Shown piece by piece: positions 1 to 8,809 of a stretch of 64,000 bases of DNA. The DNA is from VRUE01 sp963817905 (GTDB lineage: Bacteria; Actinomycetota; Thermoleophilia; Solirubrobacterales; 70-9), in NCBI GenBank assembly GCA_963817905.1, contig CAWFPS010000003.1, positions 868,001 to 932,000 of the forward strand, given 5' to 3'. The notes below the pieces were generated by a model that saw only the letters and a list, made by a program, of their open reading frames with translations, was not told the DNA's origin and made no database searches. Position numbers and translations under genes: made by a program. Position 1 is the stretch's first letter. Every line of letters starts with the position of its first letter.

Positions 1-2
1 CC

Positions 3-2039
3 GTGGCGGCCCGGGAAAGGATTGACCGCGCCTTCGGCGGGGCGGGGGCCTACTCGCTCCAGGTCGCGATCCACTCCGACCGGCTGACCGCTATCTCCCC
101 CGCCTTCCGCCTCACCGTCGCCCGTGCCCGGCGGCTGCTCGCCGCCAGCCCGGCCGTGAACGGAGTGACGCCGCCGCGCCGCGGGCTCTCGATCTCCCGC
201 GACGGCCACACCGCGGTGATCCGCGCCAGCGCCGCGAAGGACCCGAACGCGATGGTCACCGCGGCGAATGACCTCAAGGGGCCGCTCGGCGACGCGGCCG
301 CGCCCGGCGTCGAAGCAAACCTCACCGGCGCCGCCGGCATGTGGTCGGACTTCAACGAAGCCAACCGCGAAGCGATGCTCCGCTCCGAGCTGCTCTCCTG
401 GCCAGTGACGCTGGCGATCCTCGTCCTCGCCTTCGGCTCGCTGGTCGCCGCCGGCCTGCCCCTGATGCTGACGATCACCGGCCTGATCGCCTCGGCCGGC
501 GTGCTCTACCTCGGCACCCTGATCTCGCCGATCTCGATCTGGGCGATGAACTTCGCCCTGATGTTCGCCCTGGCGCTCGGCATCGACTACGCCCTGTTCG
601 TCGTCATGCGCTTCCGCAACGCCCTCTTCGGGCAGCACGACTCGCCGGTCGACGCCGTCGCCGAGACCATGGACACGGCAGGAAAGGCCGTCCTCTTCTC
701 GGGGATCACGGTGCTGGTCTCACTCGCAGCCGTGTTGCTCGTCCCCAGCCCTGCCTTCCGCTCGGTCGCGCTCGGGATCATCGTCGCCGTCCTCTTCGTG
801 CTGGCCGCGACCCTGACCCTGCTGCCCGCGGTGCTGGCCAAGCTCGGCCCCAAGCTCGACCGCCTCGCCCTGCCTTGGGCCCACAGCGGCGAGCACCGCT
901 CGGCCCGCTTCGCCCGCTGGGGAGAGCTGCTGTGGCGACGCCCGTTCGCCTTCGGCGGCCTCGCCCTGGTCGCGCTCCTGCTCCTGGCCCTGCCGATCCT
1001 CAACCTGAGAACCGGGATGCCCTCGATCAAGGTGGTGCCGAGCGGCGATCACTCCCGCCTCGGCTACAACCGGATCACCGCCGCCTTCGGCCCCGGAGCC
1101 CCAGGCGCGATCCAAGTCGTCACCCCGCCCCCGACGGGACGAAAAGCCGCCCCTGGAGCAGGAAATCGTCCCGTCGGCCGAGTTTTGGGGAGCGATCCCG
1201 GGATCGCGGCTGTATTGCCGGCCCGGGTCGGAGCCGACGGGCGGGTGCTCGTTGAAGCGATTCCGGTTGCCGGGCCCTCGACCACCGCGTTTGGCGCCAC
1301 GGTCGAGCGGCTGCGGGCCGAGCTGCCGCCCCAGGACCTCCTGGGCGGACCGGCGGCGGAAAACCACGACCTGGAAGCCGCCCTGAGCGCGAAGACCCCG
1401 CTGGCGATCGGGGTCGTGCTCGGCCTCGGTTTCCTGCTCCTCCTCGTCGCCTTCCGGGCGCCGCTGCTGGCGGCGGTCGGCGTGCTCGCCAACCTGCTCT
1501 CCACGGCGGCGGCCTTCGGTGTCGCCACCCTGATCTTCCAGGACGGCCACCTCGCCGGAGTCCTCGGCTTCGAATCCCAGGGCTTCCTTGACGCCTGGGG
1601 ACCGATCTTCTTCTTCGCGATGATCTTCGCGATCGCGATGGACTACACCGTCTTCCTGCTCTCCTCTGCCCGCGAGCACTGGGAGGAGACCGGCGACGCC
1701 CGCCAGGCGATGGTCGGCGGGCTCGCCCACTCGGGGCGGGTGATCCTCGCCGCCGGAGCGGTGATGGTCGCTGTCTTCTTCACCTTCGCCCTCTCCGGCC
1801 CGCTACCGCCGAAGGAGATGGGCGTGATCCTCGGCGTAGCCGTCCTACTCGACGCCTTCCTGGTGCGGCTGCTGCTGCTGCCGGTCTTCCTGCGCCTGGC
1901 CGGGCGGTCTGTCTGGTACCTGCCCAGCTGGCTCGACCGGCTCCTCCCCGACGTCCACTTCGGCCACGGCGGGCGCTCAGCTGAAGTACTGCCCGTGGAA
2001 CCCGAAGGGGATGTGGTGGGGGACCCGGGCCCGGCCTAG
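3..2039 (+). CDS. MMPL/RND-family membrane exporter, 5'-truncated by window edge
   Basis: The frame is open to the first base, so the true start lies outside the window. The 678 visible residues show the MMPL pattern: a cluster of five or six hydrophobic segments around residues 130-290, an extracytoplasmic loop, then a second cluster around 465-640 ending in a short charged tail. Two conserved Asp-Tyr motifs (GIDYALF near 193 and AMDYTVF near 547) match the proton-relay segments of the RND superfamily. In actinobacteria such proteins export lipids, siderophores or drugs; the substrate cannot be read here. Its last 63 bases overlap the 3' end of the convergent carotenoid oxygenase gene. Confidence 0.9.
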   Translation: MAARERIDRAFGGAGAYSLQVAIHSDRLTAISPAFRLTVARARRLLAASPAVNGVTPPRRGLSISRDGHTAVIRASAAKDPNAMVTAANDLKGPLGDAAAPGVEANLTGAAGMWSDFNEANREAMLRSELLSWPVTLAILVLAFGSLVAAGLPLMLTITGLIASAGVLYLGTLISPISIWAMNFALMFALALGIDYALFVVMRFRNALFGQHDSPVDAVAETMDTAGKAVLFSGITVLVSLAAVLLVPSPAFRSVALGIIVAVLFVLAATLTLLPAVLAKLGPKLDRLALPWAHSGEHRSARFARWGELLWRRPFAFGGLALVALLLLALPILNLRTGMPSIKVVPSGDHSRLGYNRITAAFGPGAPGAIQVVTPPPTGRKAAPGAGNRPVGRVLGSDPGIAAVLPARVGADGRVLVEAIPVAGPSTTAFGATVERLRAELPPQDLLGGPAAENHDLEAALSAKTPLAIGVVLGLGFLLLLVAFRAPLLAAVGVLANLLSTAAAFGVATLIFQDGHLAGVLGFESQGFLDAWGPIFFFAMIFAIAMDYTVFLLSSAREHWEETGDARQAMVGGLAHSGRVILAAGAVMVAVFFTFALSGPLPPKEMGVILGVAVLLDAFLVRLLLLPVFLRLAGRSVWYLPSWLDRLLPDVHFGHGGRSAEVLPVEPEGDVVGDPGPA

Positions 2040-3419
2040 CTCCGAGAGACCGGCGGCGTCGAGGACGAGGAGGAACGAGCTGGCGGCGCCGGCGTCGAGG
2101 ACGACCGAGAGCAGCACCCCCTCGTCCTCGTCCCCGTGTCGCTGCGGGGCGGGGACGAAAACCGGCTCGCCGGGAAAGGTGCCCGGTTCATGCCACTCGG
2201 TCGCCTCGCCGCTCTCGACGTCGATCTTGAGCAGGCGATCGAGGAATTCGTCTTCCCCGCCTGCGCCCGGCGCACCGACGCCGTAGGTGTAGCGATAGGG
2301 CCTCCCGTTGCGCTCGCGGTAGTCGATCCGAGGCAGCTCCAGCGGCGCGTCGCAGAGCTCTTCCTCGGCCACGCGACCGCTGCCGAGGTCAACCCGGTAG
2401 CGCAGCAGCCTGGCGAGCGCCGCCGGCGGTGGCGGCGTGGACCGCAGGCGCTTGAGGTAGAGCGAGTCGACGATCGTCGCGTCGTCGTAGGCGGCGAAGT
2501 CGATCGTCAGCTCGCCGTCGCGCTCGAAGGCGTTGACATGGTGGAAGGAGAAGCGCGGCTCGGCCTCGTAGGCGCCCCGCAGCTCGCCGTCCCCGCGGTC
2601 GAAGACGAGCACCCGCGTGCCCAGCTCGGGCTTCCACTCGTAGTTCTCGATGAAGGGCCGCCCGGAGAGCGCCAGGTCGAGCGGGTTGACGACGAGCGGG
2701 AAGGCGACCAGCACCGCGTAGCGCTCGGTGAGGGCGAAGCTGTGCATGTAGGAGGGTCGGGCAACCCGCATCGAGGCGACCCGGCGCTGGGTGTCGCGGT
2801 CGCGCTGGGCAAAGATCCGGTACTCGCTGCGGGCGCCGAAATGAGTGACGTAGGCGACCAGCTCGCCCCGCGCGGGGTCGTGGTGGGGATGGGCGGTGGC
2901 GTGGATTCCCGGCGGGCGGAAGGCGACGCCGACAGTCTCCAGGGTCTCGGGGTCGAAGGCCACCGGCATCGGCGTCTCGGTCATCGCCACGTACTCGTCG
3001 CCCAGACGGGTGAGGCTGACGTTGCAGTTGTCGGAGATCTTGGGCCGGAAAAGGGTCGCCGCGCGGCGGAAGATCGAGCGGCAGGGATCGGTGGCGAACT
3101 CGCTGTAGGAGATCTTCCCCTCGCGCTCCGCCGCCTCGTAGGCCTTGCTGCGCAGGAAGCGGCTGGCATAGGAGACCGAGCCGCCGGCGAAAGAGAAGCG
3201 GTGCAGCATCGCCAACCCGTCGAACCAGTGGTTGAAGGCCTGCTCGCCGACCTCGAACTTGGCTGGGCCGTTGCGCAGCAGCGTCCCAGCGAGCCACTCC
3301 GGGATCGAGCCCTCGACCGGAAGCGAGTCGAACTCGACCTCGGCGTCGAGCGTCTCCAGGCCCTTCGAGTAGCTGAGACGGGATACGTTCGGCGCCGCCA
3401 TGCCCATCGTCGTCTCCAT
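1977..3419 (-). CDS. Carotenoid oxygenase (RPE65/CCD family)
   Basis: This 480-residue protein has the length of a carotenoid cleavage dioxygenase, a seven-bladed beta-propeller holding one Fe(II) on four His. Candidate ligands are all visible: His in ATAHPHHD near 175, His in YMHSFAL near 225, His in SFHHVNAF near 295 and the terminal His in FGFHGQYFS, the usual family ending. The N-terminus has the expected LLRNGPAKFE and HWFDGLAMLHRF motifs. The start is preceded by GGAGG five bases upstream. It is divergent from a PadR regulator 62 bp away, which may control it. The product would be an apocarotenoid or a cleaved stilbene-like phenolic; the sequence does not decide which. Confidence 0.93.
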   Translation of the reverse strand: METTMGMAAPNVSRLSYSKGLETLDAEVEFDSLPVEGSIPEWLAGTLLRNGPAKFEVGEQAFNHWFDGLAMLHRFSFAGGSVSYASRFLRSKAYEAAEREGKISYSEFATDPCRSIFRRAATLFRPKISDNCNVSLTRLGDEYVAMTETPMPVAFDPETLETVGVAFRPPGIHATAHPHHDPARGELVAYVTHFGARSEYRIFAQRDRDTQRRVASMRVARPSYMHSFALTERYAVLVAFPLVVNPLDLALSGRPFIENYEWKPELGTRVLVFDRGDGELRGAYEAEPRFSFHHVNAFERDGELTIDFAAYDDATIVDSLYLKRLRSTPPPPAALARLLRYRVDLGSGRVAEEELCDAPLELPRIDYRERNGRPYRYTYGVGAPGAGGEDEFLDRLLKIDVESGEATEWHEPGTFPGEPVFVPAPQRHGDEDEGVLLSVVLDAGAASSFLLVLDAAGLSELGRARVPHHIPFGFHGQYFS

Positions 3420-3439
3420 TTCGTCCTCCGCCTCCTATA

Positions 3440-3458
3440 GTCTATTCTAGACGGTCTA
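3440..3458. promoter_or_regulatory. Putative PadR operator (three GTCTA half-sites)
   Basis: The 62-bp divergent gap contains GTCTA (3440-3444), TAGAC (3448-3452) and GTCTA (3454-3458). The first and second form an inverted repeat with a 3-bp spacer; the second and third form one with a 1-bp spacer. Position between padR and the carotenoid oxygenase gene suggests autoregulation plus control of the neighbour. This is inference from the repeats only. Confidence 0.5.
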
Positions 3459-3481
3459 AGAGATACCATTCTCTCCGCGAG

Positions 3482-3991
3482 ATGTCAAACGAGATCCGCC
3501 TCACTCCCACCTCCTACATCGTCCTCGGCCTGCTCGAGGCGGCCGGCGAGGCGACCCCATACGACCTCAAGCAGATGGTCGCGGTCAGCCTCGGCAACTT
3601 CTGGTCGCTCCAGCACGCCCAGCTCTACACCGAGCCCGAACGGCTCGCCGGGGCCGGATACCTGGAGGAGCGGCGCGAGCAGGGCGGCCGACGGCGGCGC
3701 CACTACCGAGTTACCGAGAACGGCCGCGAGGCACTGCGCAGCTGGCTGGCCGAGCCGACGGCGGAGCTGACCGAGTTGCGCGACCTGGCCCTGCTCAAGG
3801 TCTTCTTCGGAGCCAACCCGGAGGCGATGGCGGCGGCCCAGGTTCCGGCCCATGAGGCCAAACTCGCCGAGTACGAAGAGCTGCGCGAAACCGCCGAAGA
3901 GGGCCTGCCGGAGGGGCCGCGCATCTCGCTGGAAGCCGGGATCGAGGCCGAGCGTATCTGGGTCGACTTCTGGTCGCGGCTGGCCGGTTAA
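3482..3991 (+). CDS. PadR-family transcriptional regulator
   Basis: 169 residues. Residues about 5-85 form the PadR winged helix (TPTSYIVLGLLEAAGEATPY, then LYTEPERLAGAGYLEERRE and the beta-wing RRHYRVTENGREAL). Residues 95-165 are the helical C-terminal dimerisation domain typical of the longer PadR subgroup (Vir_act_alpha_C type), with the expected LRDLALLKVFFG start. PadR proteins usually repress a neighbouring gene and are released by small aromatic or drug-like ligands. The divergent carotenoid oxygenase gene is the obvious candidate target; the ligand is unknown. Confidence 0.92.
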   Translation: MSNEIRLTPTSYIVLGLLEAAGEATPYDLKQMVAVSLGNFWSLQHAQLYTEPERLAGAGYLEERREQGGRRRRHYRVTENGREALRSWLAEPTAELTELRDLALLKVFFGANPEAMAAAQVPAHEAKLAEYEELRETAEEGLPEGPRISLEAGIEAERIWVDFWSRLAG

Positions 3992-4004
3992 CGGCCGGGC
4001 GGCG

Positions 4005-4463
4005 CTACTCGGAGAGCTCGACCCGCTCGATCGCCTGCGCCTCAAGCGGACGATCGGAAGCGTCGGTCGCGGTCGACTCGATCGCGTCGACGACGTCCAT
4101 GCCGTCGGTGACGCGTCCGAAGACGGTGTGCTTGCCGTCGAGCCACGGCGCCGCCGCGGTGGTGACGATGAAGAACTGCGAGCCGTTGGTGTTGGGCCCG
4201 GCGTTGGCCATCGCCAGCGCCCCGCGCTCGATCTTGTGGTCGTTGAACTCGTCCTCGAACTGATAGCCGGGGCCGCCGGTCCCGGTCCCCTCCGGGCAAC
4301 CGCCCTGGATCATGAAGTCGGGGATCACCCGGTGGAAGATCAGTTCGTCGTAGAAGCGGTCGGCCGAGAGCTTGCGGAAGTTCTCGACCGTCTTCGGCGC
4401 GTCCTCGTCGTGCAACTCGAGCACGATCGCCCCGGCGCTGGTGTGAAGGGTGGCCTGCGACAT
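4005..4463 (-). CDS. Peptidyl-prolyl cis-trans isomerase, cyclophilin type
   Basis: 152 residues with the full bacterial cyclophilin core and no signal peptide, so a cytoplasmic proline isomerase. Characteristic blocks are FHRVIPDFMIQGGCPEGTG (catalytic Arg in FHRV, Gln in FMIQGG), GALAMANAGPNTNGSQFFI and WLDGKHTVFGRV. It lies 24 bp downstream of hairpin repeat copy 1. If that hairpin terminates transcription, the promoter must be within or just after it. A TTGACG hexamer in the repeat and a TAGGGT hexamer 8 nt before the ATG would fit a leaderless transcript, but their spacing of about 23 bp is long. Confidence 0.96.
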   Translation of the reverse strand: MSQATLHTSAGAIVLELHDEDAPKTVENFRKLSADRFYDELIFHRVIPDFMIQGGCPEGTGTGGPGYQFEDEFNDHKIERGALAMANAGPNTNGSQFFIVTTAAAPWLDGKHTVFGRVTDGMDVVDAIESTATDASDRPLEAQAIERVELSE

Positions 4464-4486
4464 CGAGCGCGAACCCTAACCGATGG

Positions 4487-4535
4487 GCCGACGGGCCGAT
4501 ACGTCAAGTCTGCCTTGACGTATCGGCCCGTCGGC
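4487..4535. repeat. 49-bp hairpin repeat, copy 1
   Basis: Left arm 4487-4508 and right arm 4514-4535 are perfect 22-bp reverse complements around the loop TCTGC. The arm begins GCCGACGGGCCGATACG and ends TCAAG. It starts 12 bp beyond the stop codon of the minus-strand secreted-protein gene. Three more copies occur at 10769, 18262 and 20407. It could be a terminator, an mRNA 3'-end stabiliser or a REP-like mobile palindrome; there is no clear T-tract. Confidence 0.9.
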
Positions 4536-4547
4536 GGGGGAGCGAGG

Positions 4548-6809
4548 CTAGCCTTGGACGCGGAGGAGGACTGGATGGGAGGCTCCGGGGGCGTAAGGCC
4601 AGCGCTCCTCGGGCAGGACCGCCGCTCGGATTCGGATCCGCGCCGTACCGCTGACGTAGCGGAACCGGTAGCGAGCGTGGAAGCGGCCGCTGTGGTCGCT
4701 GCGGGTGACGAGCACTGGGCGCCAGCGCTTCGCCGCCTCCTCGTAGTACTGGATCGCGACCAGCTTTCCGCGGCGTGGCAGCGGTGCGCCGAGCGTGCGG
4801 ACACGGCCGCTGAAGCGCACCGCCTCTCCGGTGCGGAGCTGCGGCGGCGCCGCGTGGAGCTCGGCCCCACCGCGAACCCGCAGCTTCAGCGGCCTGCGCG
4901 AGGCGCCGGCGAGCCCGCGCCCGCCGGCGAAGGCGACCGAGACGCGGCGGGACGTCCCCGGCTCCAGGCGCAGGCGAAAGCCGCCGTGGGGCCCGGTCTG
5001 GACCCGCTCCACCTCTGCCCGCCCCAGGGCGCCGCGCGACGGGCGGGAGACGACCCGGAGCGTGCGCCCGGCGAGCCCGGCGCCGTCGGAGTCGAGCAGG
5101 CGGCCGCTCAGCCTCGCCGCCACGCGGAAGGGCACGGTCAGGTCGGTGCCGGAGTGCCCGCGCCAGCGCAGCCGGGCGAAGATCCGCGTCTTGGCGCCCA
5201 CCGGCTCGGCCCGCTTGACCGCGGCCACGGGCGCCCCGGGGACCCTGCGCACGGTCATCTCGGTGCCGTCCGCGCGGCGAGTCGTGGTGGCGGTATTGCC
5301 GGCGCCGTCGACCGCGTCGGCGCGGAACACGTAGGTGCCGGGACCGAGGTCGCTCGGCAGCCGGGCGATCAGCTCGGCGTCCGCGGCGCTCCCGCCCCGC
5401 TGGAACTTGGCCGGCAGCTCCGTCCACACCTGGGAGTCGAGGCGGCGGAAGTGGATCTCGCCGCTCGCCGGCCCGGAGTGCGCGTCGGCGAGCTGCGCGC
5501 GGATCTGGGACGAGTCCGCGCCTCCGGCGGGGGCTGGCTCGAAAGCGACGCCTGGGGGCACGTCGTCGAAACGCAGCGGCACCGTTGCCACCGAGGACGC
5601 GGACTCGTTCCCCGCCTCGTCGCGCAGCCAGACGCCCAGCGAGTAGGCGCCGGCGCGCGGGACGAAGAGGTTCTGCAACTTGTTGATGTCGTGGCCGGCG
5701 ACGAACTTGGCGCCGCTGTCATAGCCAGCCGGCCCGGTGATCCGCCAGTAAGCGCCGCCGATCGGGCTCGCCGGGCCCTGGTCGGGGTCGATCCAAGTGG
5801 GATCGAAGTCGTTGCCGCGGCGCCAGCCCTCGGGGCCGGGGAGCATCAGCTCACGCGGGTGGGCGGGCGGGTTGTTGTCGATGAAGACCGTCCGCTCCGG
5901 CAGGCAGTTGACGTTGCCGGCGAAGTCGGTGGCGCAGTGGCCGACGTTGTGCGGGCCGTCGCTGAACCCGCGGGTGGAGAGCGGGTAGTAGCCGACCCGT
6001 TCGGTCGGGCAGGGCCGCATCGTCGTCGCCCGCCACTCGCCGCCGATCGAGGCGGCGTTGCAGGGATGGTCGTGGGCGAGGACGGGGTGGCCGTCGATCA
6101 GCGCTTCGGTTCGCTTCAGGCCCGCCCCGACGTCCGTGGCCCGGTAGCCGAGCCTGCGATCGCCGCGCAGCCAGCCGCCGGCGAGCATGTCGCCATCGAC
6201 GCTCGAGCCCGGCGCGTAGTCGTCCTCCACCGTGATCGTCAGCGCCCGGACGGCCGACCAGGAACCGGGATCGAGGCTGCACCACTTGCTCTCGGCCCTC
6301 GCGCAGAGCAGGCGATCCTCGAGCGCGGGCTGCGCGGGCGAGAAGCCGGCGACGAACCCGCGCGGCGTCGTGTCCGTCGTCGAGGCGCTGGCGAAGGGAT
6401 TGAAACCGCCGTTCCAGGTCGCCACGCCGATCCGCTGCTCGATCCCGTCGTGCAGCGCGTGCCACCAGGTGCCGCTGACCCGGGTGATCCCGGTCCCTGC
6501 CGGAGCGTCCCAGCGCCAGCGGGCGTAGCGGCTGCCGGAGACCGTGCCCTGGCCGTCGCGGGTGAAGCTCTTCAGGTGGGCGCCATCGAACGGGTCGGCG
6601 CCCGGCGGGGTCGCGCAGTAGGCGTCGGGCCGGAACTTGGCCCCGCCGGTGGAGTCCGCCCAACCGGCATCGGCACCGACGTGCCAGCCGCACTGGGCGA
6701 CCGAGTACTTGGCCGCCGTCGCCTCCTTCGCCGCCAACAGCAAGAGGGCCAGCGCCAGCGCCACCCCCATCGCAACGATCCGGCCCAATCCGCCCCGCGT
6801 CCCCGACAT
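4548..6809 (-). CDS. Large secreted protein with Ig-like repeat regions
   Basis: I place the start at 6809 because AAGGAGGAATT sits directly before that ATG; an in-frame ATG 24 bases upstream has no ribosome-binding site. The 753-residue product has an N-terminal signal peptide (positively charged start, AMGVALALALLLLAAKEATA) and no later membrane anchor. Residues about 30-300 form a Cys-rich domain. The rest resembles repeated Ig/fibronectin-like beta domains (DEAGNESASSVATVPLRF, DAVDGAGNTATTTR), the last part like carboxypeptidase-regulatory-type folds. Such proteins are common in Thermoleophilia genomes without assigned function; a surface or matrix role is inference. Hairpin repeat copy 1 follows its stop. 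Confidence 0.85.
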   Translation of the reverse strand: MSGTRGGLGRIVAMGVALALALLLLAAKEATAAKYSVAQCGWHVGADAGWADSTGGAKFRPDAYCATPPGADPFDGAHLKSFTRDGQGTVSGSRYARWRWDAPAGTGITRVSGTWWHALHDGIEQRIGVATWNGGFNPFASASTTDTTPRGFVAGFSPAQPALEDRLLCARAESKWCSLDPGSWSAVRALTITVEDDYAPGSSVDGDMLAGGWLRGDRRLGYRATDVGAGLKRTEALIDGHPVLAHDHPCNAASIGGEWRATTMRPCPTERVGYYPLSTRGFSDGPHNVGHCATDFAGNVNCLPERTVFIDNNPPAHPRELMLPGPEGWRRGNDFDPTWIDPDQGPASPIGGAYWRITGPAGYDSGAKFVAGHDINKLQNLFVPRAGAYSLGVWLRDEAGNESASSVATVPLRFDDVPPGVAFEPAPAGGADSSQIRAQLADAHSGPASGEIHFRRLDSQVWTELPAKFQRGGSAADAELIARLPSDLGPGTYVFRADAVDGAGNTATTTRRADGTEMTVRRVPGAPVAAVKRAEPVGAKTRIFARLRWRGHSGTDLTVPFRVAARLSGRLLDSDGAGLAGRTLRVVSRPSRGALGRAEVERVQTGPHGGFRLRLEPGTSRRVSVAFAGGRGLAGASRRPLKLRVRGGAELHAAPPQLRTGEAVRFSGRVRTLGAPLPRRGKLVAIQYYEEAAKRWRPVLVTRSDHSGRFHARYRFRYVSGTARIRIRAAVLPEERWPYAPGASHPVLLRVQG

Positions 6810-6920
6810 AATTCCTCCTTCGCTTGAGTGCATGTGGGACGCCTAAGGCCGCGGCGGCGAAAACTCTCCCCCCCTCCGCTCAAATTGCCTGGCTCCTGCC
6901 GCCCGCGCGCCTTTGCGAGA

Positions 6921-8078
6921 ATGAGCCCAATGGCACTCCCCACGCAGGATCAGATAACCGAGAAGCTGCGCGCAGTGATCGACCCCGAGCTGCGCCGCTC
7001 AATCGTCGAGCTGGGCATGGTTCGCTCGATCGAGGTCAAGGAGAGCGGCCGGGTGGAGGTCGTCGTCTCGCTGACCACGGCCGGGTGCCCGATCCGCTCG
7101 CACTTCGAACAGGCCGTCGCCAAGCAGGTCTCCGAGCTGGACGGCGTGACTGAGGTCGAGGTCGGCTTCGACGTCCTCTCCGACGAGGAGAAATCGTCCC
7201 TGCAGCAGACCCTCGGCCGCGGCAAGCTGCCCGCCGGCGCCCTGGCGCAGGTGAAGAACGTGATCTGCGTCGCCTCCGGCAAGGGCGGGGTGGGCAAGTC
7301 GACGATGACCGCCAACCTGGCCGCGGCACTGACCGCCGAAGGCCACGCCGCGGGCGCGCTCGACTGCGACGTCTACGGCTACTCGATCCCGCGCATGCTT
7401 GGCGTCAACAACAAGCCCGAGGTCAACGCCGAGCGCAAGATCCTGCCCTTGGAGGCTCCCAGCGGCGTCAAGGTGATGTCGATCGGCTTCTTCGTCGAGG
7501 ACAACTCCGCTGTGGTCTGGCGCGGGCCGATGCTGCACAAGGCGATCCAGCAGTTCCTCGAGGACGTCGCCTGGGGAGAGCTGGAGTACCTGCTGCTCGA
7601 CCTGCCACCGGGGACGGGGGACGTCTCGATGACCCTCGCCCAACTGCTGCCGCAGGCCAAGTTCGTGATCGTGACCACGCCGCAGCCGGCGGCGCAGAGC
7701 GTCGCCAAGCGCGGCGCCGAGATGGCGGCCAAGTTCGACCTCGAGCTGCTCGGCGCGATCGAGAACATGTCGGGATTCACGACGCCCGACGGCGAGCGCT
7801 TCACGATCTTCGGCGAGGGCGGAGGGCAACTGCTCGCCGACGAGCTCGACATCCCCCTGCTCGGCAAGGTGCCGCTCTCCGAGGCGCTGCGCGAGCACGC
7901 CGACAATGGCACGCCGCTGGTCACGGCCGAACCGGATTCCCCTGCCGCACAGGCGATTCGCCAGGCAGCCCGCGGCATCGTCGCCGCCACCCCGCAGGAG
8001 CTACCGGTCCTGCAGGCAGTGCCGCCGAGCGTCGAAGCACCGCCGGCCAGCGGTACGCCGCTCCCCGTCGTCCAGTAG
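6921..8078 (+). CDS. mrp: Mrp/NBP35-family Fe-S cluster carrier ATPase
   Basis: N-terminal residues about 10-90 form an MIP18/DUF59 domain (VIDPELRRSIVELGMVRSI, then the Cys in TTAGCPIRSH). It is followed by a deviant Walker A ATPase domain (ASGKGGVGKSTMTANLA), switch DCDVYGYSIPRML and Walker B-like LLLDLPPGTGDVSMT, all diagnostic for Mrp. The protein would bind and transfer 4Fe-4S clusters; a CxxC is not obvious, which is common in actinobacterial Mrp. ATGs at 6921 and 6930 are both plausible starts; the upstream in-frame ATG at 6828 would add a basic, non-conserved extension and overlap the divergent promoter. It is divergent from the secreted-protein gene. Confidence 0.93.
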   Translation: MSPMALPTQDQITEKLRAVIDPELRRSIVELGMVRSIEVKESGRVEVVVSLTTAGCPIRSHFEQAVAKQVSELDGVTEVEVGFDVLSDEEKSSLQQTLGRGKLPAGALAQVKNVICVASGKGGVGKSTMTANLAAALTAEGHAAGALDCDVYGYSIPRMLGVNNKPEVNAERKILPLEAPSGVKVMSIGFFVEDNSAVVWRGPMLHKAIQQFLEDVAWGELEYLLLDLPPGTGDVSMTLAQLLPQAKFVIVTTPQPAAQSVAKRGAEMAAKFDLELLGAIENMSGFTTPDGERFTIFGEGGGQLLADELDIPLLGKVPLSEALREHADNGTPLVTAEPDSPAAQAIRQAARGIVAATPQELPVLQAVPPSVEAPPASGTPLPVVQ

Positions 8079-8131
8079 CCCGGCCCACGCCCGGCCGGCC
8101 GGTCGGCGTGAAGGTGGGCGATAAAAGCTGA

Positions 8132-8160
8132 GAGGGCGACGCCGTTACAGCGCCGCCCTC
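8132..8160 (+). terminator. Putative terminator after mrp
   Basis: A GC-rich hairpin (GAGGGCG ... CGCCCTC with inner CGC/GCG pairs) lies about 55 bp downstream of the mrp stop. There is no T-tract, so it is weak by classical criteria. The remaining sequence up to the ferredoxin gene shows no coding signal. Confidence 0.4.
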
Positions 8161-8348
8161 CCAGTCCATCGAGCAAGCATCGAGCGCCAAACCAGGAGCC
8201 ATTGCTGACGACCCAGTTACAGCAACCGACGCAACACAGATGTTAAAGGTAAAAAATGGTGCACTTGCTCAAGCGTGGACTTGGGCGATAACTTCCAGGT
8301 CGAGGTTGCTGCAAAGTGGCCAGTCGTGGCGCGGCGAGGCGCCGGGGC

Positions 8349-8621
8349 CTATGCGGCAGACTTGCTCTTGTAGTACTCGGCGTTGATCTCGGCGTACTTG
8401 GCCCACTCGGCCGGCAGCTGGTCCTCGGCGAAGCAGGCGTCAACCGGGCAGGCCTCGACGCAGGCGTCGCAATCGATGCACTCGTCCGGGTCGATGTAGA
8501 GCATCTCAACCGAGTCGTAGTCGGGCTCGTCCGGCGTCGGGTGGATGCAGTCGACGGGACAGACCTCGACGCATGAGTTGTCCTTCTGGCCGATGCACGG
8601 CTCGGCGATGACGTAGGTCAT
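8349..8621 (-). CDS. fdxA: 7Fe ferredoxin (FdxA type)
   Basis: 90 residues starting MTYVIAEPC. The first cluster set is Cys9, Cys17, Cys21 (CVEVCP) and Cys25; the second is CIDCDACVEACP near 49-60. This spacing matches actinobacterial 7Fe ferredoxins with one 3Fe-4S and one 4Fe-4S cluster, which feed electrons to cytochromes P450 and other redox enzymes. The start is supported by AGGAG 12 bases upstream. The frame stays open upstream to 9050, but that extension is low-complexity Ala/Arg sequence and antisense to the next gene, so I exclude it. Confidence 0.95.
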   Translation of the reverse strand: MTYVIAEPCIGQKDNSCVEVCPVDCIHPTPDEPDYDSVEMLYIDPDECIDCDACVEACPVDACFAEDQLPAEWAKYAEINAEYYKSKSAA

Positions 8622-8809
8622 TCGAGGCTTTTCTCCTGGGTCGTCGTTTGGTGCGGCCGGAGGCCTTGGCCCCCGCCCAAGCGCGAGCGGACATTTTAGG
8701 GATTGAGCGGCGGCAGCGTGATCGGCGGTGGAAATTCGACCGGCGCGGCGAGCCGAACCCTTCCTAGCCGAAGCCGAAGAAGAGGCACCATCACTAGCAT
8801 CGCTCAGCG

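Noticed and set aside
3852..6827. 991-codon open frame on the plus strand opposite the cyclophilin and secreted-protein genes
   Set aside because: Translation is Arg/Gly/Ala/Pro-rich without domains; it is the GC-driven shadow of two well-supported minus-strand genes.
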